Assembly: GCA_002373205.1 (NCBI GenBank)
Contig: DFJV01000084.1
Span: forward strand, 1-22,541
Reading direction: 5' to 3'
Source: Treponema sp. UBA3662
GTDB lineage: Bacteria; Spirochaetota; Spirochaetia; Treponematales; Treponemataceae
DNA: 22,541 bases
The translations under genes and the position numbers were made by a program. Numbering within the stretch: position 1 is the first letter of the stretch; each line of letters opens with the position of its first letter. This document shows positions 15,997 to 22,541 of this stretch, one piece after another. The notes below the pieces were generated by a model. It made no database searches and was not told the DNA's origin. It saw nothing but the letters and a program-made list of their open reading frames with translations.

Positions 15997-16271
15997 TGCT
16001 TTTAATTAGTTATGATATTAGTAATGATAAAATTCGCACGAAATTCGCGAAATACCTTTCAAAGTTTGGATTTCGTCTGCAATATTCTGTTTTTGAAATA
16101 AGTAATAGCGACACTGTACTGAAAAATATTGAAGCGGAAATTCAAAATACATATATGAAAGCCTTTACAGAAGAGGATTCTATCATTATATTTAATATGT
16201 CGGAAACATGCAAAAAAACATGCTACGGCTATGCCAAAAACGAAGAGAAAGAAGTCTTTGTAATTGGCTAA
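15996..16271 (+). CDS. cas2: CRISPR adaptation protein Cas2
   Basis: A 91-residue Cas2, the structural dimer at the centre of the Cas1-Cas2 integrase. The ferredoxin-like fold opens with LLISYDIS, with the conserved aspartate at D7, and continues KIRTKFAKYLSKFGFRLQYSVFEI, a standard Cas2 pattern. It starts within the cas1 stop codon (one-base overlap), so it is translationally coupled. It is the last cas gene; the CRISPR leader begins directly after its stop. Confidence 0.95.
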   Translation: MLLISYDISNDKIRTKFAKYLSKFGFRLQYSVFEISNSDTVLKNIEAEIQNTYMKAFTEEDSIIIFNMSETCKKTCYGYAKNEEKEVFVIG

Positions 16272-16389
16272 AAGTTGCAAACCCTGTGTCTTACTGGAGT
16301 TTTTTATGAAAAAACAGGCATTTTTGTCAATTATGACCGTAACAAATGCAAAAAACAGCAAGATACAGTACTGTTGTACATCGCAAAGG
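16272..16389 (+). promoter_or_regulatory. CRISPR leader
   Basis: This 118-nt AT-rich stretch lies between cas2 and the first repeat, on the side where repeats are perfect, so it is the leader and new-spacer end. No consensus promoter pair was found; TTGTCA (16324-16329) is the best -35-like hexamer. GTACTGTTGTAC (16368-16379) copies the core of the repeat's stem-loop (TACTGTTGTA) and ends 10 nt before repeat 1. Confidence 0.7.
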
Positions 16390-16404
16390 GTTTTGGCTTT
16401 ATAA
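16306..16404 (+). CDS. Possible 32-residue leader ORF ending in the first CRISPR repeat
   Basis: ATG at 16306 is preceded by GGAG (16296-16299) at ideal 6-nt spacing. The frame reads MKKQAFLSIMTVTNAKNSKI, then QYCCTSQRVLAL, and stops at TAA 16402-16404 inside repeat 1, so its last four residues come from the repeat. No family is recognised. It may be chance, or translation from the cas2 message into the leader. Confidence 0.25.
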   Translation: MKKQAFLSIMTVTNAKNSKIQYCCTSQRVLAL

Positions 16405-17422
16405 AGAATTTCTACTGTTGTAGATCTAAGTCGGCCTTTGATTTGTCTCATGTTTTGGCTTTATAAAGAATTTCTACTGTTGTAGATACAACTACCGTTC
16501 CCAATGCTGGAATGGTTTTGGCTTTATAAAGAATTTCTACTGTTGTAGATAAATTGATTGAAATTGGGAAACAAAAGTTTTGGCTTTATAAAGAATTTCT
16601 ACTGTTGTAGATTTTGCAGCTTTTTCCAGATACTGCATCCGTTTTGGCTTTATAAAGAATTTCTACTGTTGTAGATTTTTGTCAGCTCTACTATTTCCAC
16701 GTGTTTTGGCTTTATAAAGAATTTCTACTGTTGTAGATTAAGCTCTTCTGTGTCAAGCTTTGTGTTTTGGCTTTATAAAGAATTTCTACTGTTGTAGATA
16801 GTCAAAGGCATCTTCGGCCATCTTTGTTTTGGCTTTATAAAGAATTTCTACTGTTGTAGATCAACTTTCCGGGTAAAGTATCAACTCGTTTTGGCTTTAT
16901 AAAGAATTTCTACTGTTGTAGATTAATAGCGTCGCGGATAAAAGCTCACGTTTTGGCTTTATAAAGAATTTCTACTGTTGTAGATCGATGTTATGGCACA
17001 CACCGCCAACGGTTTTGGCTTTATAAAGAATTTCTACTGTTGTAGATATTCTGTCTCATTTGCCGGAAAAGAGTGTTTTGGCTTTATAAAGAATTTCTAC
17101 TGTTGTAGATTTGGCATGGGCAGGTCATTGGTTGATGTTTTGGCTTTATAAAGAATTTCTACTGTTGTAGATTGAGAATGAACTTGTAGCGGAAGAAGGT
17201 TTTGGCTTTATAAAGAATTTCTACTGTTGTAGATATAAATGGGGGTTTTATTTCGCACCACGTTTTGGCTTTATAAAGAATTTCTACTGTTGTAGATCAT
17301 TGAAGCATTTGGGCTCCTTAGCCGTTTTGGCTTTATAAAGAATTTCTACTGTTGTAGATCGTGTGCGTGTACCTGCTGCATCATTGGTTCCAACTTTATA
17401 AAGAATTTCTACTGTTGTAGAT
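16390..17422 (+). CRISPR. Type V-A CRISPR array, 17 repeats
   Basis: Seventeen 36-nt repeats start at 16390, 16452, 16515, 16577, 16641, 16703, 16764, 16826, 16888, 16950, 17012, 17075, 17137, 17199, 17262, 17324 and 17387. They begin GTTTTGGCTTTATAAAG and end AATTTCTACTGTTGTAGAT, the standard Cas12a handle with stem TCTAC/GTAGA. The sixteen intervening spacers are 25-28 nt and all different. Repeat 17 is altered only at positions 4-7 (CCAA for TTGG), outside the handle. A seventeenth 25-nt spacer (17423-17447) follows, then a truncated repeat start fused to foreign sequence. Transcription runs left to right from the leader. No spacer matches elsewhere in the window were noticed by eye. Confidence 0.99.
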
Positions 17423-17447
17423 CATGTACTGCCAGTCACCTTTAGCC

Positions 17448-17530
17448 GTTTCGGCTTTGCAAACGATTCGTATTTTAGCAAAGCTTTCCGCAAGGCTTAT
17501 GGGGTTACGCCCAATTCTTTGCGCAAATGA
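17448..17530 (+). pseudogene. 3' fragment of a second AraC-family gene, fused to the array end
   Basis: From GGC at 17453 the frame reads GFANDSYFSKAFRKAYGVTP, then NSLRK and a stop (17528-17530), i.e. the last 25 codons of an AraC-type regulator. Bases 17452-17517 match 8903-8968 in the intact AraC gene at 63 of 66 positions; the final codons then diverge, so this is a paralogue and not an exact copy. The 5' part is missing. The left edge GTTTCGGCTTT (17448-17458) also resembles the start of a CRISPR repeat (GTTTTGGCTTT), marking a recombination junction. Confidence 0.85.
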
Positions 17531-17569
17531 CTGCTTTGCAAAAAGAACATTTCTTTCCATAATAAAGCC

Positions 17570-17646
17570 TACCCCCGATTGGAAGGATGGCGCAGCCAGA
17601 CCGCCGCAGGCGGGCCGGAGCGAAAGCGTAGTCCTGGAAAGCGGGT
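17570..17646 (+). repeat. GC-rich dispersed repeat, copy C
   Basis: This copy begins ACCCCCGATTGGAAGG (17571 on) and ends CCTGGAAAGCGGGT, the same two ends as copy A, with a shorter middle containing CCGCCGCAGGCGGGCC. It is noncoding, just after the AraC fragment and before the parB 3' end. The remaining bases 17531-17569 and 17647-17689 show nothing clear beyond an A-run. Confidence 0.7.
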
Positions 17647-17689
17647 TTGCGAACAAAAGCGGGTCCAAAAAAAAACAGATATTTTATGC

Positions 17690-18664
17690 TTACTTTTTTA
17701 CAATCACGTTGTAAATGCGGTCAAGGTCTGCCTGGTTGTAGTATTCAATCGTGATGGAGCCCTTGTCGAAGCTGCCCTTCATCTGAACCTTTGTTCCCAG
17801 CATGTCGCGGAATTTCTGCTCGATTGCGATGTAGTTGGGGTCGCGGGTGTCTTCTGCCACCTTTGGAGCCTGTATTGATTTGGAAGCGCGTTTGCCACCG
17901 TTCAGATCCGTTGCCTGCTGCTCACACTGGCGTACGCTAAGCCCCTGCTTTGTTATGCGGTCAAATAGAAGTTTCTGGTCTGCGGGGTTCAATACGCTAA
18001 GAAGTGCCCGTGCGTGTCCGGGAGAAATGGAGCCTGCTGCAAGTGCGTTGAGCATGTCGTTTGGAAGCTTTAAGAGGCGAAGGCTGTTTGCAACCGTTGA
18101 GCGTTTTTTGCCAACGCTTTCTGCAACCTGGTCTTGGGTAAGGCCGTCAGTCTGCATTATTTCTGCATAGGCCTGGGCTTCTTCCACAGGGTTAAGGTCG
18201 CTTCTGTGGATGTTTTCTATAAGTGCAACCCGTAGTTTTTGGCTGTTTGTATATTTTTTTAGCTGAACCGGAACTTTTTCAAGTCCTGCGGCCCTTGCTG
18301 CCCTTGTGCGGCGTTCACCTGCAATAATTTCAAAGGAACCGTCACCAGAATCCTGGATGACGATTGTTTCTACAATGCCTTCTTTTTTTATTGATTCGGT
18401 AAGTTCGGCAAGTTTTTCTTCGTCAAAGTATTTGCGGGGCTGCCTGGGGTTTGGCTTTAAGAGTGCCGGGTCCACCCACAGGGTTCCGTTTTCGTCTACG
18501 CTAATGCCTGCTGGAAGCTTTGATGGTGCGGGCTTGGCAGAAGGAATGGATGCAGCTTTTACAGCTGAATCTTCTACAACGGTATTTACACTAGCGGTAT
18601 TTTCCGCAAGGTCTACAGGTATAAGGGCATCGAGTCCCTTGCCCAGAGCTTGTCTTTTAGCCAC
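17690..18664 (-). CDS. parB: Chromosome-partitioning protein ParB (Spo0J)
   Basis: A 324-residue ParB, a CTP-dependent DNA clamp that loads at parS and drives origin segregation with ParA. Visible: N-terminal AKRQALGKGLDALIP (the ParA-interaction motif region), KPNPRQPRKYFDEEKLAEL, the CTP-binding GERRTRAARAAG and ENIHRSDLNPVEEA boxes, and the HTH (LTQDQVAESVGKKRSTVANSL) for parS, followed by a C-terminal dimerisation tail. The GTG at 18664 was chosen because homologues begin there and AGGTGG lies 6 nt upstream; it overlaps the parA stop by 8 nt, so the two genes are coupled. No parS-like site was found in the window. Confidence 0.95.
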   Translation of the reverse strand: MAKRQALGKGLDALIPVDLAENTASVNTVVEDSAVKAASIPSAKPAPSKLPAGISVDENGTLWVDPALLKPNPRQPRKYFDEEKLAELTESIKKEGIVETIVIQDSGDGSFEIIAGERRTRAARAAGLEKVPVQLKKYTNSQKLRVALIENIHRSDLNPVEEAQAYAEIMQTDGLTQDQVAESVGKKRSTVANSLRLLKLPNDMLNALAAGSISPGHARALLSVLNPADQKLLFDRITKQGLSVRQCEQQATDLNGGKRASKSIQAPKVAEDTRDPNYIAIEQKFRDMLGTKVQMKGSFDKGSITIEYYNQADLDRIYNVIVKK

Positions 18665-19436
18665 GGTGAACCACCTCTTCCGCAAGCTTTTCGTAGCTCT
18701 TTGCACCTACGCAAGTCGGGTCGTAAAGGCAGATAGGCTCTCCGTGGGAAGGTGCCTCGGAAAGACGTATGTTGCGGGGAATAATGGTATTGTAGACAAC
18801 GTCCTTAAAGTAGCTCTTTACCTGCATAACAACATCCTGGGCAAGGCGTGTGCGGCTGTCGTACATGGTAAAGAAAATGCCGCCAAGAATAAGGTTTTTG
18901 TTTATACCCTGCTGAACCTTCTTAACGGTCTGCAAAAGAAGGGTAATTCCTTCCAGGGCAAAATATTCGCACTGCATGGGAACAAGCACTGCGTCTGCCG
19001 CTGCCAAACCGTTCATCGTAAGTATGCCAAGGGACGGAGGGCAGTCAATAAGTATGTAGTCGTATTTGTCGCGGACAGATTCCAGGGCCTTCTTTAAGAG
19101 AAAGTCGCAGTTTTCCACGCTAACAAGCTCTATGGAGGCACCGGAAAGATTTATGGATGCGCTTATAACATCCAGATTTTCTATCTTTGAATGTTTTATT
19201 GCTGATTCTGTTGTGGCTGCGATAGGGTTGTCCGGCTCTACCATGCCGATGATTACTTCGTAGATTGTAGGCTTATCTTTGCTAACGCCCACGCCGCTGG
19301 ACATGTTGCCCTGGCTGTCGAAATCCACAAGCAGAACTTTTTTGCCTGTCAAAGCTATATATGCGCCTAAATTTATAGCGGATGTAGTCTTGCCAACGCC
19401 GCCCTTTTGGTTCACAAAAACAAAAACCTTTCCCAT
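18657..19436 (-). CDS. parA: Chromosome-partitioning ATPase ParA (Soj)
   Basis: A 259-residue ParA-type ATPase. The deviant Walker A KGGVGKTT is at residues 11-18, with LLVDFDSQGN (Walker A' region, about 40-49) and LIDCPPSLG (Walker B, about 122-130) following. It binds nucleoid DNA non-specifically and is released by ParB. First gene of a parA-parB operon. A -10 box (TATAAT) sits only 9 nt upstream of the ATG, and no Shine-Dalgarno is present, so the message may be nearly leaderless. Confidence 0.95.
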   Translation of the reverse strand: MGKVFVFVNQKGGVGKTTSAINLGAYIALTGKKVLLVDFDSQGNMSSGVGVSKDKPTIYEVIIGMVEPDNPIAATTESAIKHSKIENLDVISASINLSGASIELVSVENCDFLLKKALESVRDKYDYILIDCPPSLGILTMNGLAAADAVLVPMQCEYFALEGITLLLQTVKKVQQGINKNLILGGIFFTMYDSRTRLAQDVVMQVKSYFKDVVYNTIIPRNIRLSEAPSHGEPICLYDPTCVGAKSYEKLAEEVVHRG

Positions 19437-19445
19437 AATATTTTA

Positions 19446-19475
19446 ATTATAGCACGATTTATGCCATGCAAGCAA
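19446..19475 (-). promoter_or_regulatory. parA promoter
   Basis: On the minus strand, TTGCTT (19475-19470), an 18-nt spacer and a perfect TATAAT (19451-19446) form a good sigma-70 type promoter. The predicted transcription start is about 2-4 nt before the parA ATG at 19436. Confidence 0.55.
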
Positions 19476-19580
19476 GAGAATGGCATATTTTTGAACATGC
19501 AAGTTTTGAATATGCATGTTTTGGACGGCATGCCCGGTTTTACTGTGTCCGGTCACTACATGCCCGGCCAGAATGCAATT

Positions 19581-19672
19581 TTACCCCGCTTTGCGGGGTT
19601 CCGCGGGGCCCTTACCCGCTCCATTGCTGCCGCAACCCGCCTGTGGCGGGCCCCTCCAATCGGGCGTAGGCG
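19581..19672 (-). repeat. GC-rich dispersed repeat, copy D
   Basis: On the minus strand it reads CCCGATTGGAGGGGCCCGCC, then GGCGGGTTGC, GCAATGGAGCGGGTAAGGGC, and CGGAACCCCGCAAAGCGGGG followed by TAAAATTGC, in the same order as copy A. It lies in the gap between parA and the GH5 gene's 3' end. The flank 19494-19520 holds an 8-bp inverted repeat (AACATGCA / TGCATGTT), and CATGCCCGG occurs twice near 19530-19565; the role of these is unknown. Confidence 0.75.
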
Positions 19673-19682
19673 GAATGGCAAG

Positions 19683-20726
19683 TTAGGAAGAAGCGGTAAT
19701 TTCTTTGCGGGCAAGGTCGTAATGGCTGCCGGTAAGGCCAAAGTCCATTTCCTTGTAGCTCCAAAGTGCGCGGCCAATCTGGTGCTTTTCCAAAGCCTTG
19801 TGAATGTCCCTAAGCCAGCGGACTGTATCTTCCTGGGGTGCGCGGTCAATTACACCGTATTCACCGCAGTAGAGCGGAACACCTGTCTTTTTTGAAGTCT
19901 CTATGGCCGGAGCAAAAAGGTTTTCAAAAAAGTGCTCGTCTATCTTAAGACCGTCCATGCACTTTGCAAAAACCGCACCGTGCTGTGCCTGGGGAATAAG
20001 AGCGCTTTTTTCGCGGACGTATTCAATGGAGCTTCCGGGGTAGCTAACTTCAAAGTCGGCTGTCATACCCTTTACCCAAGGCGCTTTCTGGTGGGTAAAA
20101 ACAAGCGGTTCGTAGCAGTGGAAAGTGAATACGGTTTTTTTGTCGTAGGGAACATCTATTCCCGGTACTGCGGAAACGCTGTTGTAGTCAACTCCGCCAA
20201 CAACAATCCATGAATCCGGGGCAATGCCTCTTATTGTCTTTATTGCCCTGCTTGCAATGGCATTCCATTCGCGCTCAAGCTTGGGGTTTACAATCTCGTT
20301 CAAAAGCTCAAATGCAAGCATGGAAGAGTAGGATGCGTAGCGGCTTGCAAGTTCCGTCCATATCTTTACAAACAAGTCCTGAAGGGCTGCGTCGTGGAAA
20401 AAAGCGTCCGGGTTTGGAACCGCATTCGTGTCGAACATGTAGCCCGGGGTCTTGTGCAGGTCAAGAATCATGTTGAGTGAATTCTTTTTGCACCATTCAA
20501 TGCAGCGGTCTATGTAGGAGAATCCGCCTTCTATAAAATTGCCCTTTTCGTCAAGGATAACCTCGTAGTCAAGCGGAAGCCTAACATGGTCAAAGCCCCA
20601 GCTTTTTATAGTCTTTATGTCGTCTTCACAGATAAAAGATTCGTAATGCTCTTTTGTGTATTCACTGCACTGCGAAATCCAGCCGCCAAGATTTATTCCC
20701 TTGTAAAAACCTTCAAACTTGCTCAT
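19683..20726 (-). CDS. Glycoside hydrolase family 5 beta-glucanase-type enzyme
   Basis: A 347-residue GH5 TIM-barrel enzyme. The start (EGFYKGINLGGWI) and WGFDHVRLPLDYEV are the classic GH5 entry motifs. The acid/base glutamate is E144 (FELLNEIV) and the nucleophile E289 (LYCGEYGV); H203 in TFHCYEP is the conserved active-site histidine. No signal peptide is present, so it probably acts on imported oligosaccharides inside the cell. The ATG at 20726 was chosen for AGGAAGG 5 nt upstream; an earlier in-frame ATG (20759) has none. It is divergent from the secreted GH16 enzyme, which suggests a shared beta-glucan substrate. The exact linkage specificity cannot be read. Confidence 0.92.
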   Translation of the reverse strand: MSKFEGFYKGINLGGWISQCSEYTKEHYESFICEDDIKTIKSWGFDHVRLPLDYEVILDEKGNFIEGGFSYIDRCIEWCKKNSLNMILDLHKTPGYMFDTNAVPNPDAFFHDAALQDLFVKIWTELASRYASYSSMLAFELLNEIVNPKLEREWNAIASRAIKTIRGIAPDSWIVVGGVDYNSVSAVPGIDVPYDKKTVFTFHCYEPLVFTHQKAPWVKGMTADFEVSYPGSSIEYVREKSALIPQAQHGAVFAKCMDGLKIDEHFFENLFAPAIETSKKTGVPLYCGEYGVIDRAPQEDTVRWLRDIHKALEKHQIGRALWSYKEMDFGLTGSHYDLARKEITASS

Positions 20727-20999
20727 AAAAACCTTCCTGCTTGTTAGTGTTAACACCATGAAAATCAGTTTTGGGCTCCACTACAGGCAAAATCTATATG
20801 AAACCCCATGGCGTTCGCTTTCATTATCACAAAAAAGTTTTGGGCAAAGTGTAAAATATCCATACTTTATGTCATAAATCCACCACGCATTTTTGCCAAT
20901 TTAAAAATTTGTGTTGATAAATAATAATAATGATACAATTTTGACATTAGCCTTTGTAATCTGCTGCATAATTACTGTGTTTGTTTATAGGAGGTTTGT
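20727..20999. promoter_or_regulatory. Divergent GH5/GH16 promoter region
   Basis: AT-rich gap between the divergent glycosidase genes. For the GH16 gene an extended -10 TGATACAAT (20931-20939) is the best candidate, giving a leader of about 55 nt that ends in AGGAGG (20989-20994) 5 nt before the start codon. TTGACA (20941-20946) is also present but has no well-spaced -10. No operator palindrome was recognised. Confidence 0.4.
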
Positions 21000-22355
21000 A
21001 TGGAACTTAAAAAGACACTGAGGCTTGCAGTAAGCGCAAGTCTTGCATTAGCTACAGCTGCATCCGCACTTCTTTTTGCTCAGAATGGGCAGGGTACCCC
21101 CTCAAAATATACGGAAGCGGATTTAATCTGGAAAGACGACTTTAACGGCAGCAAACTGAACAAGGACGACTGGAACTACGAAACACATAAGCCGGGCTGG
21201 GTTAACAGCGAGCTTCAGGCCTACGTAACCTCGGAAGAAAACACCTACCTAAAGGACGGCTACCTCGTGATTCAGCCGGTAAGAAAAGAGGACAAAAACG
21301 GAAATGTTTCCTATACATCCGGCCGCATAAACACATACGGAAAGCACATCCCCACCTACGGAAGAATAGAAGCCCGCCTAAAAGTTCCAAGCGGAAAGGG
21401 ATTCCTTCCAGCCTTCTGGATGATGCCCCAGAACGAAGGCCGCTACGGTCAGTGGCCCAAGTGCGGCGAAATAGACATCATGGAAGTTTTGGGAAACAAG
21501 ACCGACACCCTTTACGGAACCCTCCACTTTGGAGAACCGCATACCCAGGTTCAGAAAGCCTACACGCCGGGCAAAGTTGACTTTTCAAAAGAATTCCATG
21601 TCTTTGCCGTTGAATGGGAACCCGGAGAAATCCGCTTTTATTGCGACGGAGTGAACTATCAGACCGCAAAAGACTGGTTTACAAAAAGGCGCGGCGCAAA
21701 AGAAGAATCATATCCTTACCCTGCACCCTACAACCAGCCCTTCTACATAATCTTTAATGTTGCAGTTGGTGGTGACTGGCCAGGAAACCCGGACAAAAGC
21801 ACAAAGTTTGGTGAAAATGCCCAGATGGTGGTGGACTACGTAAAAATCTACCAGAAGCCTTCCTATGACGAAAACGTAAAAAGACCGGAAAAAGCACCTG
21901 TAAAAACCGTTGTAGACTGCATTGGAAACATTGCAAGAAGCGGAAGCGGTGCATGGGAATTCCTTAAGGCACAAGGTGGAGACGGAAGCATTAATGTGGA
22001 CGGCAACAAACTGGACATAATACCGACCAAGGACGGTTCTGTGGAATATTCTGTACAGGTAGTGCAGCCAGCCCTCCCCATGGAAAATGGCAGAAAGTAC
22101 AGAATTTCCTTTGATGCATACGCAGACAAGTCCCGCAAAATGATAGTCGCAATTTCTGGCCCAGACCGCAACTGGGTACGCTACTTTAAGGACACAAAAG
22201 TTTCCCTGGGCAAAAAGAAAAAGCACTATTCTTGGGAATTTACCATGACCGATGAATCCGACGCAAACGCCCGCATTGAATTCAACTGCGGAGCTCAAGG
22301 TTCAACAGCCGCAATCCACATCACAAACGTACGCCTGGAGTTCGTGGACAAGTAA
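21000..22355 (+). CDS. Secreted GH16 beta-glucanase with C-terminal carbohydrate-binding-like domain
   Basis: A 451-residue exported glycosidase. The signal peptide covers about residues 1-27 (KKTLRLAVSASLALATAASA, then LLFAQ). The GH16 domain spans about 40-287, starting LIWKDDFNGSKLNKDDW; the catalytic motif GEIDIME has nucleophile E157, D159 and acid/base E162. WVNSELQAYV and the AFWMMP motif match the laminarinase/lichenase branch, so an endo-beta-1,3- or mixed-linkage glucanase is likely. Residues about 300-451 form a jelly-roll-like module (FDAYADKSRKMIVAISG, ending NVRLEFVD), typical of the CBM4/9 type. A strong AGGAGG precedes the start. With the divergent GH5 gene it suggests extracellular depolymerisation followed by intracellular cleavage. 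Confidence 0.94.
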   Translation: MELKKTLRLAVSASLALATAASALLFAQNGQGTPSKYTEADLIWKDDFNGSKLNKDDWNYETHKPGWVNSELQAYVTSEENTYLKDGYLVIQPVRKEDKNGNVSYTSGRINTYGKHIPTYGRIEARLKVPSGKGFLPAFWMMPQNEGRYGQWPKCGEIDIMEVLGNKTDTLYGTLHFGEPHTQVQKAYTPGKVDFSKEFHVFAVEWEPGEIRFYCDGVNYQTAKDWFTKRRGAKEESYPYPAPYNQPFYIIFNVAVGGDWPGNPDKSTKFGENAQMVVDYVKIYQKPSYDENVKRPEKAPVKTVVDCIGNIARSGSGAWEFLKAQGGDGSINVDGNKLDIIPTKDGSVEYSVQVVQPALPMENGRKYRISFDAYADKSRKMIVAISGPDRNWVRYFKDTKVSLGKKKKHYSWEFTMTDESDANARIEFNCGAQGSTAAIHITNVRLEFVDK

Positions 22356-22366
22356 AGTTTTGCATC

Positions 22367-22390
22367 TAGGAGGGGGAAGTCTCCCCCTGC
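22367..22390 (+). terminator. GC hairpin after the GH16 gene (weak terminator candidate)
   Basis: AGGGGG (22371-22376) pairs with CCCCCT (22383-22388) 12 nt after the GH16 stop. No T-run follows, so it is not a canonical intrinsic terminator. The following 22391-22511 is GC-rich noncoding DNA with no gene recognised. Confidence 0.3.
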
Positions 22391-22511
22391 GCGCCCACTT
22401 CGTTGGTCGCTACCCTCTCTGCGGGCTCAAACGCCGCCCGCAACGCCTGCTGGCTGAAAACCGTCATGCTGTCCTGCCAACAAGCAAGACTTTTCTAAAA
22501 TACCGCGGTAG

Positions 22512-22541
22512 CGATGGGAGGGGCCCGCCGCAGGCGGGTTG
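22512..22541 (+). repeat. GC-rich dispersed repeat, copy E (cut by window end)
   Basis: CGATGGGAGGGGCCCGCC followed by GCAGGCGGGTTG matches the opening of copy D (CGATTGGAGGGGCCCGCC, ACAGGCGGGTTG) with few differences. The copy continues past the window. Confidence 0.65.

Noticed and set aside
9227..17447. tracrRNA or scoutRNA gene
   Set aside because: Cas12a does not need one, and apart from the short leader motif at 16368 no anti-repeat was seen outside the array.
16426..17447. Self-targeting spacers
   Set aside because: Comparing the spacers with the rest of the window by eye gave no convincing match; a computed search of the whole genome would be needed to decide.
17424..17714. Open frames across the AraC fragment and GC-rich repeat
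   Set aside because: They run through a spacer, a gene remnant and a noncoding repeat in frames other than the AraC frame, with no start signals.
17690..19436. parS sites near parAB
   Set aside because: No sequence close to TGTTTCACGTGAAACA was found; the nearest look-alike, near 9269, matches only part of it.
21708..22298. 196-codon minus-strand open frame
   Set aside because: Antisense to the GH16 gene, whose catalytic motif and signal peptide are clear; no own start signals.
1..22541. tRNA, rRNA, insertion sequence or phage integrase
   Set aside because: None was recognised on either strand; no transposase or integrase motif is present in any frame examined.

Overview
The window looks like a chromosomal piece of a host-associated spirochaete, most likely a gut or rumen Treponema. 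This is inferred from the gene mix (SH3-type periplasmic and lipoprotein pair, 4Fe-4S aldo/keto reductase, ParAB, secreted beta-glucanase) and from having a Cas12a locus. No rRNA or marker gene is present to prove it.

Layout. 1-4904: housekeeping and envelope genes (3' part of a 4Fe-4S aldo/keto reductase on +; ychF, an SH3 exported protein and an SH3 lipoprotein on -), separated by large hairpins. 5035-6792: small accessory patch with a RelE-type toxin and HTH antitoxin behind a 20-bp palindromic operator, a gene-poor stretch, a membrane-anchored small protein, a 55-residue HTH protein, and a chain of three overlapping palindromes. 6817-8984: a GC-rich dispersed repeat, an HD-domain phosphohydrolase and an AraC-type regulator with a degenerate receiver-like domain.

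9227-17530: a complete type V-A CRISPR-Cas locus, visibly AT-richer than its flanks. Gene order is cas12a - rhuM-family gene - cas4 - cas1 - cas2, all on +, with overlaps or gaps of at most 12 nt, then a leader and an array of 17 repeats. The rhuM-family gene starts inside the end of cas12a, so it is built into the operon. The distal array end runs, at a short microhomology, into the last 25 codons of a second AraC-type gene that is nearly identical to the 3' part of the AraC gene just upstream of the locus. The CRISPR island is therefore bracketed by two AraC 3' ends.

17570-22541: another copy of the GC-rich repeat, parB and parA (-), a cytoplasmic GH5 glycosidase (-), and a divergent secreted GH16 beta-glucanase with a C-terminal carbohydrate-binding-like domain (+). 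The GC-rich repeat family occurs five times in both orientations.

How the parts work together: Cas4-Cas1-Cas2 acquire spacers, the array is transcribed away from cas2, and Cas12a matures crRNAs and cuts targets. The RhuM-family protein is the unexplained partner. The most interesting points are this RhuM coupling, the recombinant array end, a short well-initiated ORF in the leader that ends in the first repeat, and the hairpin chain at 6713-6792.
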